64,000 bases of DNA from Methylobacterium sp. J-070. GTDB lineage: Bacteria; Pseudomonadota; Alphaproteobacteria; Rhizobiales; Beijerinckiaceae. The stretch lies in contig NZ_JAKSXX010000290.1 of the NCBI RefSeq assembly GCF_022829385.1, positions 236,952 to 300,951 on the forward strand, given 5' to 3'. Shown here one piece after another: positions 54,029 through 63,859 of the stretch (its first letter is position 1; each line of letters opens with the position of its first letter). Below the pieces are notes generated by a model that saw only the letters and a program-made list of their open reading frames with translations, searched no databases and was not told the origin of the DNA. Both the position numbers and the translations under genes were made by a program.

Positions 54029-54138
54029 CAGAACACCGCGACCGCGTCGCGTTAGACGGAGCGCCGGATCCGTGCCTCAAGGTTGCGGCGTTCGTCCAGG
54101 TCAACCGGATCGCAGGAGATATCGACCTTAGGCGCCGC

Positions 54139-54945
54139 CTAAGCTCCCATGGTCAGGACCGAGCCGCCGTCGACACGCAGGAACTCGCCGGTGATGAAGC
54201 TGGCACGCTCGGAACACAAGAAGACGACGGCGGCTGCCACCTCCTCGGCCTTGCCCCGGCGCTTGGCCACGATTCCCGGACGCTCCTCGTCTAGGGTCTG
54301 CCGGACCGCCTCGTCGAAGGAGATGCCCTTCTCCTTGGACTTCTTCTCCATCTGTGCATCGGTCATCGGCGTGGCGATGAAGGCCGGCCCGACCGCGTTC
54401 ACGAGCACTCCGTCCGGCCCGTATGCCTTCGAGAGGCCCTTGGCGAGGTTCAGGACGCCGGCCTTGGCGGCGGCATAGGGCAGCTCCTCGACGTAGGGCT
54501 GTACGGCATCCTCGGACGAGAACAGCACGATGCGGCCCCAGCCCGCCTTGCGCATGCCTGGGATGAAGGCGCGGGTGGCGCGCACCCCCGCCATCAGGTC
54601 GGTCTGGATAGCCTCCAGCCAGTCGTTGTCGGTGAGTTCGAGGAAATCGCCGGAGGCCCCGGTGATGCCGGCAGCGCAGACCAGGATGGTAGGCTTGTCG
54701 TCGAATGCCATGTTGGCGAAGGCGGCGAGCACCTCGATGCCCTTGGACCCGCTGAGGTCGGCCGCCACGGCCCTGACCTCGCCGAAGGCCGCAAGCTCTC
54801 CCGCGGCCTTCTGAAGCTGCGCGTCGTCGATGTCGGTGAGGACGACCTTCACGCCCTCGCGCAAAAGGAACTCCGCCGTCTTGAACCCCATCCCCGAGTC
54901 GCTGCCGGTGACGACGGCGACTCGCCCGCTAATGCCGAGATCCAT
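54139..54945 (-). CDS. SDR family oxidoreductase
   Basis: A 268-residue NAD(P)-dependent short-chain dehydrogenase. It has the cofactor motif TGSDSGMGFKTAE, VCAAGITG (the NNAG equivalent) and the catalytic Ser and YAAAK (LFSSEDAVQPYVEELPYAAAK region). The C-terminal SGGS-type end (FLRVDGGSVLTMGA) is of the FabG-like classical kind. It is 136 bases downstream of the zinc alcohol dehydrogenase on the same strand. Confidence 0.9.
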   Translation of the reverse strand: MDLGISGRVAVVTGSDSGMGFKTAEFLLREGVKVVLTDIDDAQLQKAAGELAAFGEVRAVAADLSGSKGIEVLAAFANMAFDDKPTILVCAAGITGASGDFLELTDNDWLEAIQTDLMAGVRATRAFIPGMRKAGWGRIVLFSSEDAVQPYVEELPYAAAKAGVLNLAKGLSKAYGPDGVLVNAVGPAFIATPMTDAQMEKKSKEKGISFDEAVRQTLDEERPGIVAKRRGKAEEVAAAVVFLCSERASFITGEFLRVDGGSVLTMGA

Positions 54946-55081
54946 TTGGTTTGCTCCGTGATTGTCGTCGAACCGGCCCGCGCTGTGCCGGAAAGATGCG
55001 AACCCTGGCCTCGGGGACGGAAGCGCCGACTTTTCGTGGTTGCCGACCGGCGCGACGGCCGACCCGCAACCACGCAGGTGG

Positions 55082-56254
55082 TCAATTCGGATGGAACACG
55101 ACCTTCACGCAGCCGTCCTTCTTGTCCCGGAACGTCTTGTAGAGGTCCGGCCCGTCGGCGAGGTTGGTGGAGCGGTGGGTGATCATCGACGTCATGTCGA
55201 TCTTCCCCGCCTGGATCAGCTTGGTCAGCGTCTCCAGGTAGCGCTTCACGTGGGTCTGCCCGCTCTTCATGGTGAGGCCCTTCTGGACGATCATCCCCAT
55301 GTTGACCGGGATCGGGCCGCCGTAGACGCCGGGCACCGAGACGATGCCGCAGGGGCGCACCGCCTTGATCGCCTCCATCAGGGCGTAGGGCCGCTCGGTC
55401 GAGGTGAGCTTCTCCTGGATCGTGTTGACGAGGCTGGCGACGCCATGGCCGGCGCTGGCCTCCATGCCGACGCAGTCGATGACGCCGTCGGCGCCCTCGC
55501 CCTTGCTGATCTCCTTGATCCGCTCGAACACGTCTTCCTTCGCGTAGTCGATGATGTCGGTCGCGCCGTAGGTGCGGGCGAGCGCCAGGCGCTCGGGCAC
55601 CGTGTCGATCGCGATGATGCGCTCGGCGCCCATGATCTTGGCGGACTGGATCGCGAACAGGCCGACCGGGCCCGCGCCCCAGACCGCGATGACCTCGCCG
55701 CCCTTGATCTCGCAATGCTCGGCGCCCTGCCATCCGGTCGGCAGGATGTCGGTGAGGAACAGCAGCGACTCGTCGTCGACGCCCTCGGGCGCCAGCATCG
55801 GCGCGACGTCGGCCATCGGCACGCGCACGTACTCGGCCTGCCCGCCGCCGTAGCCGCCGGTGAGGTGCGAGTAGCCGAACAGGCCGGCGGTGGTGTAGCC
55901 GAACTGGGCCGCCGCCATGGCGGCGTTGCGGTTCGAGCGCTGGCAGACAGACCAGTTCCCGAGGCGGCACTGGCGGCATTCGCCGCAATTGATGTTGAAG
56001 GGCACGACGACGCGGTCGCCCTTCCTGAACTTGGTGAAGCCCTGCCCGACCTCGACGACCTCGCCCATGAACTCGTGACCGAGCACGTCGCCCGCTTCCA
56101 TGGTCGGCATCTGGCCGTCCATCAGGTGGAGGTCGGAGCCGCAGATGGCGCAGGACGTCACCTTGATGATGATGTCGCGCGCATCCTCGATCCGCGGATC
56201 GGGAACCGTGTCGCAGCGGATGTCGCCCTTGCCGTGCCAGCACAGCGCTTTCAT
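55082..56254 (-). CDS. zinc-dependent alcohol dehydrogenase, formaldehyde-dehydrogenase-like
   Basis: A 390-residue MDR-superfamily enzyme. The catalytic zinc site is CAICGSDLHLMDG with GHEFMGEV; the structural zinc lobe is NCGECRQCRLGNWSVC; the NAD site is VWGAGPVGLFAIQSAK. The long insert after residue 105 and ILPTGWQGAE are typical of the glutathione-independent formaldehyde dehydrogenase-like group. The substrate is not settled by sequence. Confidence 0.9.
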   Translation of the reverse strand: MKALCWHGKGDIRCDTVPDPRIEDARDIIIKVTSCAICGSDLHLMDGQMPTMEAGDVLGHEFMGEVVEVGQGFTKFRKGDRVVVPFNINCGECRQCRLGNWSVCQRSNRNAAMAAAQFGYTTAGLFGYSHLTGGYGGGQAEYVRVPMADVAPMLAPEGVDDESLLFLTDILPTGWQGAEHCEIKGGEVIAVWGAGPVGLFAIQSAKIMGAERIIAIDTVPERLALARTYGATDIIDYAKEDVFERIKEISKGEGADGVIDCVGMEASAGHGVASLVNTIQEKLTSTERPYALMEAIKAVRPCGIVSVPGVYGGPIPVNMGMIVQKGLTMKSGQTHVKRYLETLTKLIQAGKIDMTSMITHRSTNLADGPDLYKTFRDKKDGCVKVVFHPN

Positions 56255-56453
56255 GGATGCCTCCTGCGAGGCTCGCGAATGACGGCCCCATGTAAGATTG
56301 CGGGTGTCTGCAGCCGGAAAGACGGCCAGCCTTTTTCAAACCCGTTTTCGTTTGAACTGTTCCGGCACATCACACGGCTGTGCTTGGACCGTTGCCGGCG
56401 GACAGGAACCTGGCCTTGCGAGTTAGGGTTGGGCGTCGGAAACGGAGCGCTTC

Positions 56454-57254
56454 ATGCCCAACGATACATCCCGCCCCTTCGCCGTCATCACCGGCGGCTC
56501 CAACGGCATCGGCTTCGAGCTCGCCCGGCAGTTCGTCGAGAACGGCCATGACGTGCTCATCGCCGCCCAGGACGAGGCGCACCTCGCGGACGCGGCGCAA
56601 CGCCTGTCTGGCAGCGGTGCCAGGGTACTGACCCACGCGTCTGACCTCTCGCGCGAGGACGGCGTGGACAGCCTGTTCGAGAAGGTGCGGTCCACCGGTC
56701 GACCCGTTGACGTGCTGTGCCTGAACGCCGGCGTCGGCCTGGGCGGTCCCTTCGTCGAGACCGACCTGCAGCGCGAGCTCAAGATGATCGACCTGAACGT
56801 CCGCGGTGCCGTCCAGCTGACCAAGCTTGTTCTCAAGGACATGGTCGCGCGCGGCAGCGGCAAGCTGCTGTTCACGTCGTCGGTCGAAGCGTCCATGCCG
56901 GACCCGTTCGAGGCCATCTACGGCTCGACGAAGGTGTTCCTGCGCTGGTTCGGCGAGTCGCTGCGCAGCGAACTCAAGGATACAGGCGTCGGCGTGACGG
57001 TCCTGATGCCGGGGGTGACCGACACGAACTTCTTCAACCGCGCCGAGATGCTCGACACCAAGGCCGGCGCGATGGAAGGCAAGGACGATCCCGCCGTGGT
57101 GGCGAAGGCGGCCTTCGAGGCGCTCCAGGCCGGGAAGGACAAGGTCGTCCCGACCGCCAAGAACAAGGTCATGAGCGCGGTGGCGGAGGCGCTGCCCGAG
57201 CCCCTCGTGGCGGCCGCGCACCGCGTCTTCTCCAAGCCCGGCTCCGCCGACTGA
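56454..57254 (+). CDS. SDR family oxidoreductase
   Basis: A 266-residue short-chain dehydrogenase with TGGSNGIGFELARQF, CLNAGVGLGG (NAG motif) and the catalytic Ser in LLFTSSVEASM with YGSTK. It is the DltE/YdfG-like type acting on small carbonyls or sugars. It diverges from the alcohol dehydrogenase, with 200 bases between them, and converges with the hydrolase gene. Confidence 0.88.
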   Translation: MPNDTSRPFAVITGGSNGIGFELARQFVENGHDVLIAAQDEAHLADAAQRLSGSGARVLTHASDLSREDGVDSLFEKVRSTGRPVDVLCLNAGVGLGGPFVETDLQRELKMIDLNVRGAVQLTKLVLKDMVARGSGKLLFTSSVEASMPDPFEAIYGSTKVFLRWFGESLRSELKDTGVGVTVLMPGVTDTNFFNRAEMLDTKAGAMEGKDDPAVVAKAAFEALQAGKDKVVPTAKNKVMSAVAEALPEPLVAAAHRVFSKPGSAD

Positions 57255-57275
57255 CCCTCGCCGAACCCGGTACCG

Positions 57276-58163
57276 TCACTTCTGACAGACGAAGCCGAGG
57301 ATCTCCTTGACGAGACCCTCAGCGTTTTCCTCCTGTATCCAGTGGTTCGCCCGCTCGATGGTCCGGAACGTCACGTCCTTCGCGACCTCGCGCATCATCG
57401 CCTCGGTAAACGGTGCGAACGCGCTCTGCACGCCGGCCACGGCAAGAACAGGCATCGTGAGCGCCCCGTCGCGCTTCACCTCGCCCCTGTTGTGCGCGTC
57501 GTCGGTCGGGAAGGCGCGGTAGAGCTCGAACCCGGCCCGCATGGCGCCCGGCCGCGAGAAGGCCCGCACGTAGCGCTGGATTGCGTCCGGGCCGATGGCC
57601 TCCGTGTCGTAGGCGAGGTCCTGGTAGAAGCGCTCCAGGTAGAGCTGTTCGCGCCCGGCGGTGAGCAACTCGGGTACGTCCGGCGCACGGTGGAACTGGA
57701 AGTGCCAGAGCCTGTCGGTGTCACCCAGCGCCGTCTGGTAGGCATCGGTGCCCGGCAGCGGCGCCTCCATCGCGACGAGCCGCTCGGTCTGCTTCGGGAA
57801 GCGGCGGGCAAAGGCATAGGCGACCATCATCCCGATGTCGTGCCCGACCATCGTCACCGGCTGCGTCAGTCCGAGATGGCCGTAGAGCAACGCGTGCAGG
57901 TCACCGGCCATCGTATGCTTGTCGTAGCCTCCCGGCGGCTTCGAGGAGCCGCCCGCCCCGCGATAGTCTGGCACCACGACGCGCAGGCCGGCGTGGACCA
58001 ACAGCGGCACGACGCGACGCCAGGCGTAGGCCGTTTCCGGATAGCCGTGGACCAGCACGATCACATGCTCGCCATCGCCGGCTACGCCGTAGTGCAGGCG
58101 CATGCCGGGTTCGATCTCGACCGAATCCCACTCGACCGCCGCGCCATCCCATACCTCACGCAT
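57276..58163 (-). CDS. alpha/beta hydrolase, epoxide hydrolase-like
   Basis: A 295-residue enzyme of the epoxide hydrolase/haloalkane dehalogenase group. The oxyanion motif is HGYPETAYAW, the nucleophile Asp109 is in VGHDIGMM, and the late His is in IERANHWIQEE. The start is the ATG at 58163 or the overlapping GTG at 58166; both overlap the upstream gene's stop. Confidence 0.87.
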   Translation of the reverse strand: MREVWDGAAVEWDSVEIEPGMRLHYGVAGDGEHVIVLVHGYPETAYAWRRVVPLLVHAGLRVVVPDYRGAGGSSKPPGGYDKHTMAGDLHALLYGHLGLTQPVTMVGHDIGMMVAYAFARRFPKQTERLVAMEAPLPGTDAYQTALGDTDRLWHFQFHRAPDVPELLTAGREQLYLERFYQDLAYDTEAIGPDAIQRYVRAFSRPGAMRAGFELYRAFPTDDAHNRGEVKRDGALTMPVLAVAGVQSAFAPFTEAMMREVAKDVTFRTIERANHWIQEENAEGLVKEILGFVCQK

Positions 58164-59068
58164 CACCGTGCTCCCTCGTTGCCCTCCGTGGACCGGAAGT
58201 GCCGGACGAGCGCTGCCGCGACGGCATCCGGAGCCTCCCGCGGAGGGAAGTGGCCCACCCCGTCCAGGGTGACGAACTCGAAGGGGCCAGAGAACTTCGA
58301 CGGTACGTTCTTGCTCGCCTCCGGCGGGTTCACCCCATCGAGGGCGCCCTGGATGTACAGGGTCGGCGTCGATAGGGACTTCGTCGCCTTCACCTTCGCC
58401 TCAAGCTCGGCCGAGCGCGGGTCCGGTTCGGCCTCGTCCCAGCGCGCTTGGTAGGAGTGCAACGTGACGTCGACGAAGTCCGGATTTTCCCAGGACGCGG
58501 AGACCGCCTCGAACGTGGCATCGTAGTACCAGCCGGGCGGGCTCCAGTTGTCCCACATGATGCGGCCGAACCCTTTGGGATCGGCCCGCACGGCGTCCTG
58601 GCCGCGCCTGGTCGCCTGGAACCAGTGGTACCATTGGCGCTGGCACTGCGAGAACGGCGGGGTCGGCATGCCGCCGAGACGCGACGGGGTCGAGAGCATC
58701 GCCATGCGGGTCACACGATCGGGCCAGCCGACCGCCATCGCCTCGGCGGCGTTCGAGCCCCAGTCGTGGCCGGCAACCACGAAGGTCCCGACGCCCATCG
58801 TATCCATGAGGTCGACAGCGTCATGGGCCAGGATGCTGGAGTTGCCGGTGCGCGGCGTGTCGGACGAGCGGAACCGCGTACGTCCGAAACCCCTCAGTTC
58901 CGGCGTCACCGTCCGGAAGCCGGCGTCGTTCAGATGCCCGGCCACGGTCGCCCAGGTCGTGGCGTCATCCGGCCAGCCGTGGAGCAGAAGTACGGCAGGG
59001 CCGTCCGCGGGACCCGCCACATGGACGTTGACATTCAGGAGTGTGGTCTCGACCTGTTGCTCGCTCAC
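58163..59068 (-). CDS. alpha/beta hydrolase, epoxide hydrolase-like
   Basis: A 301-residue protein of the same group as its downstream neighbour. It has HGWPDDATTW, the nucleophile Asp102 in AGHDWGSNAAEA and the His in LDGVGHFPPREAP. It starts with GTG. Its stop is coupled to the next hydrolase, so the two are made together. They share the fold but are not close copies. Confidence 0.87.
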   Translation of the reverse strand: MSEQQVETTLLNVNVHVAGPADGPAVLLLHGWPDDATTWATVAGHLNDAGFRTVTPELRGFGRTRFRSSDTPRTGNSSILAHDAVDLMDTMGVGTFVVAGHDWGSNAAEAMAVGWPDRVTRMAMLSTPSRLGGMPTPPFSQCQRQWYHWFQATRRGQDAVRADPKGFGRIMWDNWSPPGWYYDATFEAVSASWENPDFVDVTLHSYQARWDEAEPDPRSAELEAKVKATKSLSTPTLYIQGALDGVNPPEASKNVPSKFSGPFEFVTLDGVGHFPPREAPDAVAAALVRHFRSTEGNEGAR

Positions 59069-59119
59069 GCGAAGCCTCCTTTGGCAGGGCTATGCACACC
59101 GGCGCCCGAAACGCCGGTC

Positions 59120-60202
59120 CTAGGCCGGGATACGGTCGATGCTCGCGGTATCCTCCTCCGCCACGCCGTTCTCGCGATGGCGGAAGGCGCTCAGGGCTTG
59201 GTAGACCTGGAGCCGCGCGCGCATCACGGAGCCGAGCGGCCGATGCGTCGCGAGGCTGTGGGCGGGGCGGAACGTCATCACCTCGTCGAAGTAGCGCACG
59301 CGATCCGGTGCGTAAGCATCCTGGCGCGGCAGGCGCAGCGTCGCGACGGTGCGGTAGGGGCTGATCGACACCGGCCAGTCGACCGAGTCGTCCTCGATGG
59401 GCTGCCGCTCGGCATCGGCCCAGAGCTGGGCCTTCAGTTCGAACACCACCTCGTGGTCCCGGAAGAAGGCGACCGTCGCATGGCGAAAACCGTCCTCGTC
59501 CTGGTGCGGGTCGAGGCGCCATTCGGACAGTGCGCGCTGGCTTTCCGTCGACGGCACGGCCCCGAGCTTGGCGACGTAGTCGCCGTAGCGGACCGGCGCC
59601 TGGCTGAAGTAGCTGTCGGCCAGGGGATGGCTGTAGGGATGGCCGAAGAAGTCGGCGAGCGCGCTTTCGGCGCCGAAGGCGTGCAGGGCACGGTTGAGAT
59701 TGCGCATGGTCGACGAGACCGCGCTCTTGACCCCTTCCGGAAACCCGGTCGACTTGCCGATGACCGTGCCGTCGCGCAGGAAGCCGGCCGCCGTACCCGA
59801 GGGGAAGGTGGTGCCGGTCGCGAGGACGAAGTCCTGGGTATCGACGACGTGGCCGGGCAGCTTCTCGCCGGGGACGTCGAACACCTTGATGGACATGCCC
59901 CGGTGGGTCGAGACGCGGTCGCCTAGGGTCTCGCCCGGCCCCTGCGCGAAGCGCACCGCGACGGGGTGGGTGCCGGGGGTGGCGAAGAGCCCTTGCGCCA
60001 GTTCGGGGGGTAAGCCCGCTGCAATCGTCAACTCGCCGGTGACGCAGGCCGAACTCTTGGCGTGGCTGGCGCGCACCGCGTGCTGCTCGCGGGCCTCGAC
60101 CGTCTCGGATTGCTGCGTCATCCCCTTGATGATGCCGTCGATCGTCTGCTGCTCGCCCTCGGCGGGCTTCTCGATGTCGGGGGCGTATCGAAGATAGGTC
60201 AT
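59120..60202 (-). CDS. catalase-like heme protein, SrpA type
   Basis: A 360-residue short catalase-fold protein. The distal-histidine region is RASHAKSSACVTGEL (His47), followed by the conserved LAQGLFATPGTHPVAVRFAQ. The heme-Tyr region near the end is RARLQVYQALSAFR. It is about 120 residues shorter than monofunctional catalases. Such proteins may be peroxidases or peroxygenases. The start at 60202 is an ATG (MTYLRYAPDI); the frame upstream is not conserved. Confidence 0.85.
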   Translation of the reverse strand: MTYLRYAPDIEKPAEGEQQTIDGIIKGMTQQSETVEAREQHAVRASHAKSSACVTGELTIAAGLPPELAQGLFATPGTHPVAVRFAQGPGETLGDRVSTHRGMSIKVFDVPGEKLPGHVVDTQDFVLATGTTFPSGTAAGFLRDGTVIGKSTGFPEGVKSAVSSTMRNLNRALHAFGAESALADFFGHPYSHPLADSYFSQAPVRYGDYVAKLGAVPSTESQRALSEWRLDPHQDEDGFRHATVAFFRDHEVVFELKAQLWADAERQPIEDDSVDWPVSISPYRTVATLRLPRQDAYAPDRVRYFDEVMTFRPAHSLATHRPLGSVMRARLQVYQALSAFRHRENGVAEEDTASIDRIPA

Positions 60203-60278
60203 GGTCACCTCGCGGTTTTTATGAGGGGCAACGCGGGCCGGCCGCGGATTGTGCGACCGGCCGAAAGCAGGACGGCCA

Positions 60279-60848
60279 TCAGACGCTGCGGGCCTGGTCG
60301 GGATGGCGGCCCTCGGCGAACTCCTCGACGATCTTGGCGCAGAAGGCGGGCAGGTCCTTCGGATTGCGGCTGGTGACGAGGCCCTTGTCCGTGACGACCT
60401 TCTGGTCGACCCAGGTGCCACCGGCGTTCCGGATGTCGGTCTGAAGCGTCGGGAACGAGGTGAGCGTACGCCCCTTCACGACGTCCGCCTCCACCAGGGT
60501 CCAAGGTCCGTGGCAGATCACGCCGACCGGTTTGCCCTGGGCGAAGAAGTCCCGGACGAACGCGACCACCGCCTTGCTCGCCCGGAGCTTGTCGGCGCCG
60601 ACGCAGCCACCCGGGATGACGAGCCCGTCGTAATCGGAGGCCGAGACACGCTCGATGGTTGCGTCGACCGCGTAGCGCCCTGCCGGGTCCAGGTCGTTGT
60701 TGACAGTCTCGGCCTTGCCGGCCTCCAGCCCGATCACCGTCACGCTGGCCCCGGCCTTCGTCACCGCTTCGCGCGGCTGAGCGAACTCCGGCTCCTCCGT
60801 CCCGCGCGGGGCGATCAGGATGGCGATCTTCCGTCCTTGCAAGCTCAT
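60279..60848 (-). CDS. DJ-1/PfpI family protein
   Basis: A 189-residue protein with the type 1 glutamine amidotransferase-like fold. The nucleophile elbow VGVICHGPWTL carries Cys112 and His113, and the acidic partner is in RGTEEPEFAQP (Glu18/19). This is the PfpI/YhbO group, linked to glyoxal or stress protection. It lies between the two catalase-like genes and upstream of the first on the same strand. The start is the ATG at 60848 (MSLQGRKIAI). Confidence 0.88.
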   Translation of the reverse strand: MSLQGRKIAILIAPRGTEEPEFAQPREAVTKAGASVTVIGLEAGKAETVNNDLDPAGRYAVDATIERVSASDYDGLVIPGGCVGADKLRASKAVVAFVRDFFAQGKPVGVICHGPWTLVEADVVKGRTLTSFPTLQTDIRNAGGTWVDQKVVTDKGLVTSRNPKDLPAFCAKIVEEFAEGRHPDQARSV

Positions 60849-61012
60849 GTCTCTCTCCGTCTCCTGGCTGGGTCGGACCCATTCCCGATGTGCCGGGCCT
60901 CGGCTGGACGCCCCCATCGGAAGTCACGTCCCGGCAATTCATTCACGCGTGATGGAACGGAGGACGACGAGGGAGGTTCATTTCCAAATTGCAAAAAACG
61001 GAGCCCTGAGCC

Positions 61013-62089
61013 TTGCAAGCGCCTGTCCGCTACAGCCCTGACGTCGAGGTGGTGAAGCCTGACGAGGGCAACACAATCGAGGAACTGAACGAGACCTTCG
61101 ACACCATCCTGCAGACGGTCGCCGAAGACTCGGGCCATGCCGTCCGCTCCGTCCACGCCAAGGCGCACGGCATCTTGGAGGGCGTACTCAGGATCGATCC
61201 GAGCCTGCCGCCGGAACTAGCCCAGGGATTGTTCGCCAAACCCGGCGAGCACAAAGTCCTCATGCGGCTGTCGACGAACGCGGGCGACATCCTACCCGAT
61301 GCCATCTCCCTGCCCCGCGGCCTGGCCCTGAAGGTGCTGGACGTCGAAGGCGAGCGCCTGCCGGATGCCGAGGGCAAGACGCAGAACTTCATCCTGGTCA
61401 ACGGCAAGGTGTTCCAGGCTCCGAACGCCGAGAAGTTCCTCGGCAGCCTCAAGCTGCTGGCTAAGACCACCGACCGGGCGGAGGGCCTGAAGGTCGCGGC
61501 CTCGACGGTGCTGCGCGGGGTGAACAAGGCGCTGACGGCGGTCGGCATCGAGAGTGCGACTCTCGGACCGCTCGGCGGGGCGCCCAACGTCGATCCCCTC
61601 GGCGAGATCTACTACAGCGTCACGCCTTTCCGGTACGGCGACCACATCGCCAAGTTCTCGGTCGCCCCCGTTGCTCCTGGTCTGACCGCACTCACCGGGA
61701 CCGAGATCAACGCCTCCGGCCGGCCGAACGCAATCCGCGAGACGGTGCAGTCCGAGATGCAGGGCATCACGGGCGTCTGGGAGTTCCGGGTCCAGCTGTG
61801 CCGCGACCTCGAACGCCAACCCGTCGAGGACCCGACGGTCGAGTGGAACGAGGAGGAGGCGCCGTTCCAGCGGGTCGGCCTGATCACCGTCCGGGCGCAG
61901 GACAGTTGGGATGCCGCTCGCGTGCAGGCCGTGGATGAGGAGATGCGCTTCAGCATCTGGACGGGGCTCTCCGCGCACCGGCCACTGGGCAACATCAATC
62001 GTGCCCGCAACGCCCCCTACAGGCACTCGGCCAAGTTCCGCCAGCGCTTCAACGGCTGCCCCATCCACGAGCCCGGCGCCGGGCGCTGA
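61013..62089 (+). CDS. catalase-like heme protein, SrpA type, second copy
   Basis: A 358-residue paralogue of the protein at 59120-60202, on the opposite strand. The distal-His region is VRSVHAKAHGILEG (His48), then LAQGLFAKPGEHKVLMRLS. The Tyr-bearing end is RARNAPYRHSAKFRQ. The start is a TTG at 61013 (MQAPVRYSPD). The 160 bases between it and the DJ-1 gene form a divergent promoter region. Confidence 0.85.
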   Translation: MQAPVRYSPDVEVVKPDEGNTIEELNETFDTILQTVAEDSGHAVRSVHAKAHGILEGVLRIDPSLPPELAQGLFAKPGEHKVLMRLSTNAGDILPDAISLPRGLALKVLDVEGERLPDAEGKTQNFILVNGKVFQAPNAEKFLGSLKLLAKTTDRAEGLKVAASTVLRGVNKALTAVGIESATLGPLGGAPNVDPLGEIYYSVTPFRYGDHIAKFSVAPVAPGLTALTGTEINASGRPNAIRETVQSEMQGITGVWEFRVQLCRDLERQPVEDPTVEWNEEEAPFQRVGLITVRAQDSWDAARVQAVDEEMRFSIWTGLSAHRPLGNINRARNAPYRHSAKFRQRFNGCPIHEPGAGR

Positions 62090-62100
62090 GGGAGATCCAC

Positions 62101-62394
62101 TTGCTCAACCCCTTCGTGGCGGCCGCCGCCACTCTCATACTTCTTGGCTCTACCCAGGCTCAGGCGGAGGGAATGACGAAGACGGACCTGAAACCCTTCA
62201 ACGTCACCATCCGGGTGTTCGACCCGACCAAGGGGATCAAGGACGGCCAGGACTACGTGCTGCCGGTCGACAGCCCCGACGCCGAACACGCCATCGCGTC
62301 GACCACGGCCAATGCCGCGTCGTTCACGAAAAAGGCCGAGGGCGACAAGGCCCTTCCCGTCGCCTTCACCTGCATCAAGGTCGAGGCACGCTGA
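62101..62394 (+). CDS. small exported protein in operon with catalase-like gene
   Basis: A 97-residue protein with a TTG start 11 bases after the catalase-like gene and GGGAG upstream. It has a signal peptide (FVAAAATLILLGSTQAQA, cleaved near residue 22) and a mature domain with NVTIRVFDPTKGIKDGQDY and a single Cys near the end. It is probably periplasmic. The function is unknown. Confidence 0.65.
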   Translation: MLNPFVAAAATLILLGSTQAQAEGMTKTDLKPFNVTIRVFDPTKGIKDGQDYVLPVDSPDAEHAIASTTANAASFTKKAEGDKALPVAFTCIKVEAR

Positions 62395-62534
62395 GGCGAC
62401 GCCGGTCGAGGGAAAGCGATGTCAACGGGATCGAACGAGGCCCCGTTGACTCACGAGACTACGAAACGCCGCGAAGGGCCGGTCGAGGCTTGAGCGGCCG
62501 TCCAGAGCGTTCCAATTCTACAAAAGGGATCTCC

Positions 62535-63671
62535 ATGCAGGTACGCACCAAGACGCATTGCCTCGCCGCGCTACTCGCCGGCACCACCCTGCTGACAGGC
62601 TCCTCGGTCTGGGCGCAGGAAAAGCCCACGGTGAAGGACCGCCTCGACAGCGTCGTCTCGACCGTGACGGGTTCGCCGATGGCCGACCTCGACCTCGACA
62701 TGAAGCACGTGCTCGACGCGCTCAAGAAGCTCGACCCGAAGCCCATCCCGAAGCTTTCCCCACAGGAAGCCCGCAAGCAACCTAGCGCCGCCGACGGCGT
62801 GAAGGAGCTTCTCAAGGAGCAGGGCAAGAGCACCGCGCCCGAGCCCGGCGTGACCACGAAGGACATGGCCTACGGGACTGCGGGCGGCCAGCAGAAGGTC
62901 CGGATCTACACGCCCGACGGTACCACCGCCCCGCTGCCGGTCGTGGTGTACTACCATGGCGGCGGCTTCGTGATCGCCGACCTCGACACCTACGACGCGA
63001 CCCCGCGCGCCATCGCCAAGGGTGCCATGGCCGTGGTGGTCTCGGTCGAGTACCGTCACGCCCCGGAGTTCAAATTCCCGGCTCAGCAGGACGACGCCTT
63101 CGCCGCATACAAGTGGGCGCTGGCCAACGCGAAGACCTTCGGCGGAGACCCGTCCAAGGTCGCGTTGCTCGGCGAGTCCGCCGGCGGCAACCTCGTGACG
63201 AACGTCGCCATCGCGGCGCGCGACCAGAACGTCGAGAAGCCGGTTCGGGTCGTCGCGGTCTACCCGATGGCCGGCACCAACCTCGACACCCAGTCCTACA
63301 AGGACAACGCGTCGGCCAAGCCCCTCGACAAGCCGATGATGACCTGGTTCTACGACCAGACGGTCCGCAACGACGCCGACCGCGCCGACCCGCGCCTCGA
63401 CATCGTCGGCAAGGCCGACCTGAAGGATCTTCCGCCGTTCACGGTGGTGACCGCCCAGATCGACCCGCTCCACGACGACGGCAAGATGCTGGCCGACAAG
63501 GTCAAGGCGGCCGGCGGGCAGGTGACGTATCGCGACTACCCCGGCGTCACGCACGAGTTCTTCGGCATGGGCAACGTGGTTGCCAAGGCCAAGGAGGCCG
63601 AGACTGCCGTCATCGGGGATCTGAAGGCGGCATTTGCCGGAACCGCCCCGGGTACGACATCTCCTCGATAG
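62535..63671 (+). CDS. exported alpha/beta hydrolase, HSL-type esterase/lipase
   Basis: A 378-residue protein. The signal peptide (CLAALLAGTTLLTGSSVWAQ) ends near residue 28, and a linker of about 80 residues precedes the hydrolase domain. The HSL-family oxyanion motif HGGGF is at 141-145, the nucleophile Ser215 is in GESAGGN, and the acid and His are in QIDPLHDDG and GVTHEFFG. It should act on short-chain esters in the periplasm. The ATG at 62535 follows AAAGGGAT. Confidence 0.88.
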   Translation: MQVRTKTHCLAALLAGTTLLTGSSVWAQEKPTVKDRLDSVVSTVTGSPMADLDLDMKHVLDALKKLDPKPIPKLSPQEARKQPSAADGVKELLKEQGKSTAPEPGVTTKDMAYGTAGGQQKVRIYTPDGTTAPLPVVVYYHGGGFVIADLDTYDATPRAIAKGAMAVVVSVEYRHAPEFKFPAQQDDAFAAYKWALANAKTFGGDPSKVALLGESAGGNLVTNVAIAARDQNVEKPVRVVAVYPMAGTNLDTQSYKDNASAKPLDKPMMTWFYDQTVRNDADRADPRLDIVGKADLKDLPPFTVVTAQIDPLHDDGKMLADKVKAAGGQVTYRDYPGVTHEFFGMGNVVAKAKEAETAVIGDLKAAFAGTAPGTTSPR

Positions 63672-63717
63672 GTCGTTGCGAGCCAGGCCGGCAAACATGG
63701 TTTGACGGCGTAACGGG

Positions 63718-63746
63718 AGCCCGCTCGGAAAGCATCCGGGCGGGCT
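63718..63746 (+). terminator. Rho-independent terminator-like hairpin after the esterase
   Basis: AGCCCGCTCGG (63718-63728) pairs with CCGGGCGGGCT (63736-63746) with one T-G pair, a 7-base loop and then TCTTC. It lies 46 bases after the esterase stop. Confidence 0.65.
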
Positions 63747-63859
63747 TCTTCATGGGTCCGCCGTGAGGAAGCCGAGTTGGATGAGATCCGGCCAGTCGGC
63801 ATCGATGGTCGAGGGACGGGCCTATCGCAGTTCCACACGAAACCGTGCCCGCGGTGGAC

